Shown here: one piece after another, positions 58,681 through 64,000 of the stretch | Numbering within the stretch: the first letter of the stretch is position 1 | Layout of the letters: every line of letters starts with the position of its first letter | Assembly (NCBI GenBank): GCA_963707575.1 | Contig: OY970171.1 | Coordinates: forward strand, 2,604,001-2,668,000 | Length of the DNA: 64,000 nt | Direction: 5' to 3' | Source: Gaiellasilicea sp963707575 | GTDB lineage: Bacteria > Actinomycetota > Thermoleophilia > Gaiellales > Gaiellaceae | The notes under the pieces: model-generated | What the model saw: the letters and a program-made list of their open reading frames with translations, nothing else | Told to the model about the DNA's origin: nothing | Databases searched by the model: none | Made by a program: the position numbers and the translations under genes

Positions 58681-59100
58681 TTACTTGGAGATCCTCTGGA
58701 CGACCTCGCCGGTGAGGGCGTCGTGGCCGATCTGCGCCACGTCGGCCTGGGCGAGGATCCCGACGAGCTTGCCGTCCTCCTCGCACACCGGCAGGCGGCG
58801 GAGCTGGTGCTCGGCCATCAGGCGAGCCGCCTCCTCGACCTCCTGCTGCGGGTCGATCGTGACGACGTCCTTGGACGCGAGCTCGCCGACCGGGGTGTCG
58901 CTGCTCTTGCCCTCTCCGACGAGCCGGATCGCGAGATCGCGGTCGGTGATCATCCCGACCAGCCGGTCGCCCTCGACGACCGGGAGCGAGCCGACGTCCT
59001 TCGACTTCATCAGGCGCGCGGCCTCCTGGGCGGTGGTGCCGGGCTCGACGGTCGCCGGGCTCGAGGTCATGGCCTCGCGGATCGTGTGCGTGCTCTGCAT
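58681..59100 (-). CDS. CBS-domain-pair protein
   Basis: 139 residues, two CBS domains (about 8-65 and 72-130): VEPGTTAQEAARLMKSKDVG, SLPVVEGDRLVGMITDRDLA and IDPQQEVEEAARLMAEHQLR, RLPVCEEDGKLVGILAQADV. Such stand-alone pairs bind adenosyl nucleotides and sense energy state or act as stress/hypoxia proteins. Confidence 0.93.
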   Translation of the reverse strand: MQSTHTIREAMTSSPATVEPGTTAQEAARLMKSKDVGSLPVVEGDRLVGMITDRDLAIRLVGEGKSSDTPVGELASKDVVTIDPQQEVEEAARLMAEHQLRRLPVCEEDGKLVGILAQADVAQIGHDALTGEVVQRISK

Positions 59101-59123
59101 GGTTTCCCCTCTCTGCTGTGTGG

Positions 59124-59258
59124 TCAGTCCGCTTGTGGAACGTCCTCGGCGTCGCCCTGCTCCTCTTCGGGATCAGGCACCGGCGAGCCCTCGAGCTCGT
59201 CGTTCCGGTCGTCCTCGCGGGGGTGGTCTTCGGGTGACTGAGTATCCTGAGTGGTCAT
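59124..59258 (-). CDS. Small acidic ORF overlapping the thrS start
   Basis: 44 residues, MTTQDTQSPEDHPREDDRND onward, rich in Asp/Glu. Its ATG (59258) overlaps the thrS ATG (59257) on opposite strands, both built on the same CATG. Ribosome-binding support is weak (AGGA about 9 nt upstream, within thrS). Possible small disordered protein. Confidence 0.4.
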   Translation of the reverse strand: MTTQDTQSPEDHPREDDRNDELEGSPVPDPEEEQGDAEDVPQAD

Positions 59259-61164
59259 GAAAGTGGTCCTGCCCGACTCGACCGAACTCGAACTTCCCGA
59301 CGGCGCGACGGGGCTGGACGCCGCGCGCGCGATCGGCCCGAAGCTGGCCGAGCAGGCGGTGCTCGTGCGCACGAACGGCTCGGTGCAGGACGTGCGGCTG
59401 CCGCTCGCGGACGGGCAGCCGATCCAGTTTCTGACCACGCGGGACACCGACGACCCCGACGCCCTCTACGTCCTGCGCCACTCGGCGGCGCACCTGCTGG
59501 CGGAGGCCGTTCGGCGTCTCTACCCGGGCGTGAAGGTCGCGATCGGCCCGCCGATCGAGAACGGCTTCTACTACGACTTCGAGTTCCCCGAGCCGATCCG
59601 CGAGGAGGATCTGGAGCGGATCGAGGCCGAGATCGGGCGTCTGCTCGCCGAGGGTCGCACCTGGGAGCGCGAGGAGATCACCGCCGCGCAGGCGCGCCAG
59701 CGGTTCCTGGAGGAGAACGAGCCCTACAAGGTCGAGCTCGTGGAGACCGCCGAGGGCGCGATCTCCCTCTACAGCCAGGAAGGCTTCACCGACCTCTGCC
59801 GCGGCCCGCACCTGCAGGACTCGAAGCCGATCAAGGCGATCAAGCTGACCTCGCTCGCGGGTGCGTACTGGCGCGGCGACGAGCAGAACACGCAGCTGAC
59901 GCGGATCTACGGCACGGCGTTCTACTCCCAGGCCGACCTCGACGCCTACCTCGAGCGACTCGAGCAGGCGAAGGCGCGCGATCACCGCAAGCTCGGCCGC
60001 GAGCTCGACCTCTTCCACCTCTCCGAGGAGTCGCCGGGCTCGCCGTTCTGGCACCCGAAGGGGATGGTGCTCTGGAACGAGCTCGAGGACCTGCGCCGCC
60101 GCGAGAATCTGAGGCGCGGCTATTCGGAGGTGAAGACGCCGCTCATCTACGACACCGGCGTGTGGGTGACGAGCGGCCACTGGGAGAAGTTCCGCGACAA
60201 CATGTTCCTCGTCGCCGGCGAGGGGGAGGAGCCGCACGCGGCGCTGAAGCCGATGAACTGCCCCGGCCACATGCTGCTCTTCGGCTCGCAGCTGCGCAGC
60301 TACCGCGACTTGCCGATCCGCTACGCCGAGAGCTCGACGCTGCATCGCAACGAGCTGGCGGGGTCGCTCCACGGCCTGCTCCGTGTGCGGCACGTCACCC
60401 AGGACGACGCGCACATCTTCTGCACCGAGGAGCAGGTACCCGAGGAGATCGACCGGTGTATCGAGTTCGCGAAGGATCTGTACGGGCTCTTCGGGGTGGA
60501 GCCGTTCGCCGAGCTCTCGACGCGGCCGGACGAGCGGCTCGGCACCGACGAGGAGTGGGATCACGCCGAGGGCATCCTCCAGGCGGCGCTCGAGCGGCAC
60601 GAGATCCCGTTCGTGATCGGCGAGGGGGAGGGGACGTTCTACGCCCCGAAGATCGACCTCCACATGAAGGACACGCTCGGCCGCTCCTGGCAGATGGGGA
60701 CGATTCAGGCCGATGCGCAGATGCCGCGCCGCTTCGGGCTCACCTATATGGGCGCCGACAACGAGGAGCACACGCCCGTGGTGATCCACCGCGCGCTGCT
60801 CGGGTCGCTCGAGCGCTTCATCGGGATCATCGTCGAGCACTACGGCGGCGCGTTCCCGTTCTGGCTCGCGCCGGTGCAGGTCCGCTTGATCCCGGTGGGG
60901 GAGGGCCACCGAGACGCCGTGAACGCGCTCCGCGAGCGCGTCGAGGCGGAAGGGTTCCGCGTCGACGTCGACCAGCGCGACGAGACGCTCGGGAGGCGGA
61001 TCCGCGACGCCGAGCTGCAGAAGGTCCCGTACACGGTCGTCTACGGCGACCGCGAGTCGGACGAGTCGCTCGCGGTGCGCGAGCACGGCGGCGGGCAGTC
61101 CACCAAGACCCTCGAGCAACTTCTTGCCGACTTCCGCGCCGGTGTTGCTACGATCGTCCCCTGA
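59257..61164 (+). CDS. thrS: Threonyl-tRNA synthetase
   Basis: 635 residues. TGS domain KVVLPDSTELELPDGATGLD, editing domain with HSAAHLLAEAVRRLYPG (HxxxH) and FTDLCRGPHL, class II motif 2 GSLHGLLRVRHVTQDDAHIF, catalytic Cys-His (MNCPGHMLLF), HRALLGSLERFIGIIVEHYG (motif 3), and an anticodon domain. Charges tRNA-Thr and clears Ser-tRNA-Thr. Followed by the infC leader. Confidence 0.97.
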   Translation: MKVVLPDSTELELPDGATGLDAARAIGPKLAEQAVLVRTNGSVQDVRLPLADGQPIQFLTTRDTDDPDALYVLRHSAAHLLAEAVRRLYPGVKVAIGPPIENGFYYDFEFPEPIREEDLERIEAEIGRLLAEGRTWEREEITAAQARQRFLEENEPYKVELVETAEGAISLYSQEGFTDLCRGPHLQDSKPIKAIKLTSLAGAYWRGDEQNTQLTRIYGTAFYSQADLDAYLERLEQAKARDHRKLGRELDLFHLSEESPGSPFWHPKGMVLWNELEDLRRRENLRRGYSEVKTPLIYDTGVWVTSGHWEKFRDNMFLVAGEGEEPHAALKPMNCPGHMLLFGSQLRSYRDLPIRYAESSTLHRNELAGSLHGLLRVRHVTQDDAHIFCTEEQVPEEIDRCIEFAKDLYGLFGVEPFAELSTRPDERLGTDEEWDHAEGILQAALERHEIPFVIGEGEGTFYAPKIDLHMKDTLGRSWQMGTIQADAQMPRRFGLTYMGADNEEHTPVVIHRALLGSLERFIGIIVEHYGGAFPFWLAPVQVRLIPVGEGHRDAVNALRERVEAEGFRVDVDQRDETLGRRIRDAELQKVPYTVVYGDRESDESLAVREHGGGQSTKTLEQLLADFRAGVATIVP

Positions 61165-61246
61165 AAGCAGGAGCGGACCACTGCACCTCACCTTCCGGGC
61201 TCACACTCGCGAGGGTTCAACCGAGTTGGTTGGAAGAGAGATGTGG

Positions 61247-61267
61247 CCGCTGCTCGCAGCGGTTTTT
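61247..61267 (+). terminator. Leader hairpin with T-tract before infC (possible attenuator)
   Basis: CCGCTG-CTCG-CAGCGG followed by TTTTT. It lies about 83 nt after thrS and 43 nt before infC, so it can end thrS transcription or attenuate infC-rpmI-rplT. Autoregulated leader RNAs are usual for this operon in bacteria. Confidence 0.8.
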
Positions 61268-61309
61268 GTCGTTCGAGAGAGAGGATCCGGATAGCTTGGT
61301 GAAGAGCCT

Positions 61310-61872
61310 TTGAGACCGAGACGGCGCCCCGAAGACCGGCGCATCCCACAGCCACAGGACCGGATCAACGAGAACATCCGCGTTGCGCAGGTGCGGCTCG
61401 TGGGGGAGGACGGCGAGCAGATCGGGATCAAGTCGACGGAAGAGGCCCGGGAGTATGCGTACTCGAAGGGGCTCGACCTGGTCGAGGTCGCGGCGCAGGC
61501 GGATCCGCCCGTCGCGCGGGTCATGGACTACGGCAAGTACCGCTACGAGCAGGAGCAGAAGGCGAAGCTCGCCCGAAAGCACCAGCAGCAGATCAACATC
61601 AAGGAGATCAAGTTTCGGCCGAAGATCGGCATTCACGACTACGAGACGAAGAAGGGCCACGTCGTGCGCTTTCTCAACCAGCGCGCGAAGGTCAAGGTCA
61701 CGATCATGTTCCGGGGGCGCGAGAACCTGCACCCCGAACGCGGCCGCGACCTGCTGATGCGTCTCGCCGAAGAGATCAAGGACATCGCGGTGATCGAGTC
61801 GCCGCCGCTGCTCGACGGGCGCAACATGGTGATGCTGCTCGGCCCCACGAAAAACGCAGGAGTGACCACTGA
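61310..61872 (+). CDS. infC: Translation initiation factor IF-3 (apparent frameshift at its end)
   Basis: The TTG start 61310 is the first possible start after an in-frame stop. N-domain DRINENIRVAQVRLVGEDGE, linker KYRYEQEQKAKLARKHQQQI and C-domain to DGRNMVMLLGPTK are complete. As read, the frame runs on for about 75 residues to 62089 straight through rpmI in another frame. That tail has no IF-3 similarity. One more A in the A5 run (61850-61854) gives the end PTKKRRSDH and a TGA (61870-61872) that overlaps the rpmI ATG, the normal arrangement. I therefore end the gene at 61872. Confidence 0.9.
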
Positions 61873-62069
61873 TGCCAAAGACGAAGACAGGGAGCGGAGC
61901 GAAGAAGCGCTTCAAGGTGACGGCGGGCGGGAAGCTGATGCGCCGGCACGCGATGAGCAGCCACAACCTGGAGCACAAGTCGCCGAAGCGGAAGCGGAGC
62001 TTCGGGAAGGATCACCCGGTGTCGAAGACGGACGCGCCGCGGATCAAGCGCCTGCTCGGACTGAGGTGA
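61872..62069 (+). CDS. rpmI: 50S ribosomal protein L35
   Basis: 65 residues, MPKTKTGSGAKKRFKVTAGG, then LMRRHAMSSHNLEHKSPKRK; full length. ATG overlaps the inferred infC stop. Middle gene of infC-rpmI-rplT. Confidence 0.97.
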   Translation: MPKTKTGSGAKKRFKVTAGGKLMRRHAMSSHNLEHKSPKRKRSFGKDHPVSKTDAPRIKRLLGLR

Positions 62070-62075
62070 AGGTAG

Positions 62076-62444
62076 ATGCCAAGGGTTAAGCGCTCCGTCC
62101 ACGCGCGCAAGAAGCGCCGCAAGGTCCTCGGCCAGGCCAAGGGCTACTGGGGGCTCAAGAAGTCGAGCTACAAGTACGCCAAGGAGCAGGTCGAGCACTC
62201 GCTCGTCTACGCCTACCGCGACCGCAAGAACAAGAAGCGCACCTTCCGGCAGCTCTGGATCGTGCGCATCAACGCAGCTGCGCGGGCGAACGGGCTCTCG
62301 TACAACCAGTTCATCTCGGGACTGCACAAGGCAGGGATCGAGCTCGACCGCAAGGTCCTCGCCGACCTCGCCGTGCACGATCCGGCCGCGTTCGCGGCCA
62401 TCGCCGAGCAGGCCAAGGCGGCGCACGAGGCCGCGGCCGCCTAG
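62076..62444 (+). CDS. rplT: 50S ribosomal protein L20
   Basis: 122 residues, MPRVKRSVHARKKRRKVLGQ, AKGYWGLKKSSYKYAKEQVE, ARANGLSYNQFISGLHKAGI; complete. It would bind its own mRNA leader for feedback. 6 bp after rpmI. Confidence 0.97.
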   Translation: MPRVKRSVHARKKRRKVLGQAKGYWGLKKSSYKYAKEQVEHSLVYAYRDRKNKKRTFRQLWIVRINAAARANGLSYNQFISGLHKAGIELDRKVLADLAVHDPAAFAAIAEQAKAAHEAAAA

Positions 62445-62454
62445 CCCGAGCGCG

Positions 62455-63408
62455 CTGAGCGAGCAGGCAGAGGTCTTCCGCCGTCAGGCGGAGCAGTGCG
62501 AAGGGCGCTCGCCGCTCTACGCCGACCTCTGCCGCCGTCTGGCCGACGATCCTCGCGTTCCCGGCCTCGTCGGGGAGCTGACCTGGGACGCGCCGCTGCG
62601 GTTGCTCGGGGGCCTGCACGCGCTCGTCCTCGGCGGCCGCGCGAGCTGGGACGAGCTGGACGCCGCACTCGCCGACGACGACCTACCGCGGCTCGCGCGG
62701 CGCGCAGTCCAGACGAACGAGGTTCGCCGCTCTTGGACGCTCCTGCCGTGCTTCCTCGAAGTCGCTCGACGAACGGGCGAGACGACGTTCGATCTGATCG
62801 AGCTCGGCTCGAGCGCAGGCTTCAACCTGCTCTGGGACCGGTACCGCTACCTGTACCAGGCGGGGAGCTGGGGGCCGGCGGACGCTCCGCTCGAGCTCGA
62901 CGGTGAGGAGCGTGCACCGGTGCCAGAGGAGCTGCTCACGCTTGCTCCGCGCGTGCGCAGGCGCGTCGGCATCGATCTCGACCCGGTCGACGTGGCGACC
63001 GACGAGGGTGCGCTGCGGCTGCGCTCGTTCGTCTGGCCCGAGCAGGATGGGCGGATGGAGCGGCTCGAACGCGCGATCGCGGCGGCCCGTCGCGAGCCCC
63101 CGCCGGTCGTGCGCGGCGATCTCCTCGAGACGCTCCCTCGGCTCCTCGCGGAGCGGGCTTCCGACGCCCTGACCGTCGTCTACCAGACGGCCGTGCTCGG
63201 CTACCTCGATGAGGACGGCTGGATGCGCGTGCGCGAGCTGCTCGCCGAGGCGGGAAGCAGCGGCCGGCTCGCGCTCGTCTGGACCGCGCGACCGGCCGAG
63301 GACGTGCACGGCTACTGGGGCGTCTGGGTGCAGTTGTGGCCCGGCGGCGAGCCGGAGGTCGTCGCCCATGCCGACTTCCACGGAGCCTGGCTCGAGTGGC
63401 TCGGATGA
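62455..63408 (+). CDS. DUF2332 family protein
   Basis: About 317 residues. Homology begins at SEQAEVFRRQAEQCEGRSPL right after the rplT stop, where the only codon that could start it is CTG at 62455; ATG, GTG or TTG starts lie far inside. Later TFDLIELGSSAGFNLLWDRY and TVVYQTAVLGYLDEDGWMRV match DUF2332, with a methyltransferase-like LGSSAG loop. Start therefore uncertain. Stop overlaps the next ATG (ATGA). Confidence 0.8.
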   Translation: MSEQAEVFRRQAEQCEGRSPLYADLCRRLADDPRVPGLVGELTWDAPLRLLGGLHALVLGGRASWDELDAALADDDLPRLARRAVQTNEVRRSWTLLPCFLEVARRTGETTFDLIELGSSAGFNLLWDRYRYLYQAGSWGPADAPLELDGEERAPVPEELLTLAPRVRRRVGIDLDPVDVATDEGALRLRSFVWPEQDGRMERLERAIAAARREPPPVVRGDLLETLPRLLAERASDALTVVYQTAVLGYLDEDGWMRVRELLAEAGSSGRLALVWTARPAEDVHGYWGVWVQLWPGGEPEVVAHADFHGAWLEWLG

Positions 63409-64000
63409 TCACCTCCGCCGCGAACCCGACGCTCAAGCTCGTGCGCAAGCTGCTGGCGCAGAAGCGCAAGCGCGAGGAGCTGGGGCTCTTCGTCGCCGAG
63501 GGCGAGGATCTCGTCGACGCGGCCCGTGACGCGGGCATCGAGCCCACCGAGCTGCTCATCGCCGGCGAGACGGTGGCGCCGGAGCTCCTCACCGAGCTCT
63601 CGACCCTCGCGCATCCGGCGCGCGTCGTCGGTCTCTTCCGCGCGCAGGATCTGCCGAGCGAGCAGCGCGAGGTGACGCTCGCGCTCTGGCAGGTCGGCGA
63701 TCCCGGCAACGTGGGCACCCTCCTGCGCACCGCCGACGCCTTCGGGGCCGCCGTGGCGCTCTCGGCCGGCTGCGCCGATCCGCTCGCGCCGAAGGCGCTG
63801 CGCGCGTCGGCCGGTGCGGTCTTCCGGGTTCCGCTCGTCGGCTTCGACGAGGCACAAGGGCGACGCATCGCGCTGGTCGCCCACGGAGGCGCTCCGTTGC
63901 GCGACGTGGACCTGGCGGGACCTGTGGTCTTCCTGCTCGGCGCGGAGCGGGCGGGACTGCCGGAGGAGCTCGTCGCCGGGAGCGACCAGCTCGCGACGAT
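63405..64000 (+). CDS. SpoU/TrmH-family rRNA 2'-O-methyltransferase (3' partial)
   Basis: 198 codons seen. Substrate-binding L30e-like region ITSAANPTLKLVRKLLAQKR, then SPOUT motif 1 VGDPGNVGTLLRTADAFGA and motif 2 VVFLLGAERAGLPEELVAGS (knot). Family members methylate 23S or tRNA ribose. Usual neighbour of infC-rpmI-rplT and pheST; truncated by the window edge. Confidence 0.92.
   Translation, partial: MITSAANPTLKLVRKLLAQKRKREELGLFVAEGEDLVDAARDAGIEPTELLIAGETVAPELLTELSTLAHPARVVGLFRAQDLPSEQREVTLALWQVGDPGNVGTLLRTADAFGAAVALSAGCADPLAPKALRASAGAVFRVPLVGFDEAQGRRIALVAHGGAPLRDVDLAGPVVFLLGAERAGLPEELVAGSDQLAT

Noticed and set aside
61873..62089. IF-3 C-terminal extension as a new domain
   Set aside because: It is only the +1 frame of rpmI; a single A in a homopolymer restores the normal end.
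1..64000. CRISPR array or restriction/defence island
   Set aside because: No regularly spaced direct repeats of 24-40 bp and no Cas, methyltransferase-restriction or abortive-infection gene set were seen. The palindrome pair at 11.0-11.1 kb has only two units and lies inside a gene.

Overview
The window is about 70% GC, has many GTG/TTG starts, GTGA and ATGA stop/start overlaps, and carries no outer-membrane genes. It looks like an actinobacterial chromosome. The DUF1800/DUF1501 pair, DUF4389, AfsR/SARP regulator, PCD-VOC fusion and cupredoxin-rich secretome suggest a soil or sediment member of Thermoleophilia (Gaiellales/Solirubrobacterales), but this placement is inference. Several genes, including the essential infC, are broken by single-base indels in G, C or A runs. 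Part of the apparent gene decay is therefore probably assembly error.

Layout. 1-5.2 kb: potassium and amino-acid transport (APC permease-UspA, two half-size TrkA proteins, TrkH plus a full TrkA). 5.3-8.2 kb: a PQQ-type sugar dehydrogenase, a zinc-ribbon MBL hydrolase, a small coiled-coil protein, a HAD-like protein and a VanZ-like protein. 8.2-13.1 kb: a cobalamin riboswitch followed by six tightly coupled genes (two DUF4430/transcobalamin-C-like secreted proteins, EcfT, a fused double EcfA, an S component, and a secreted alpha-barrel repeat protein). 13.1-20.1 kb: GNATs, pcrA, a frameshifted FAD oxidoreductase, two M23 peptidases and tRNA-Val(GAC). 20.1-26.7 kb: a region bounded by tRNA-Val and a 35-nt copy of its 3' end, with a second shorter copy inside, holding decayed small genes and a large SARP/AAA/TPR regulator. 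26.7-36 kb: accessory genes, many broken (truncated histidine kinase, flavoprotein/multicopper oxidase, VOC protein). 36-48 kb: a GMC dehydrogenase operon with a divergent cupredoxin, then assorted enzymes and a PadR/permease-prefix pair. 48-52 kb: glucose dehydrogenase, lactonase and IlvD-type dehydratase, suggestive of non-phosphorylative sugar oxidation. 52-58.6 kb: membrane and secreted proteins including cupredoxins, a signal-peptide-bearing phage-tail-tube-like protein and the DUF1800-DUF1501-cupredoxin unit. 58.7-64 kb: CBS protein, thrS, infC-rpmI-rplT, DUF2332 protein and a SpoU-type rRNA methyltransferase.

The strongest candidate for an under-described system is the B12-riboswitch operon. 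Human intrinsic factor and transcobalamin are an alpha6/alpha6 barrel joined to a DUF4430-like beta domain. Here the same two domain types appear as separate exported proteins next to a dedicated ECF importer, which suggests a two-part extracellular corrinoid trap feeding an ECF transporter. A second unusual item is a lone tail-tube-domain protein with an export signal. The sequence also shows tRNA-Val attachment-site scars and two kinds of palindromic repeat.
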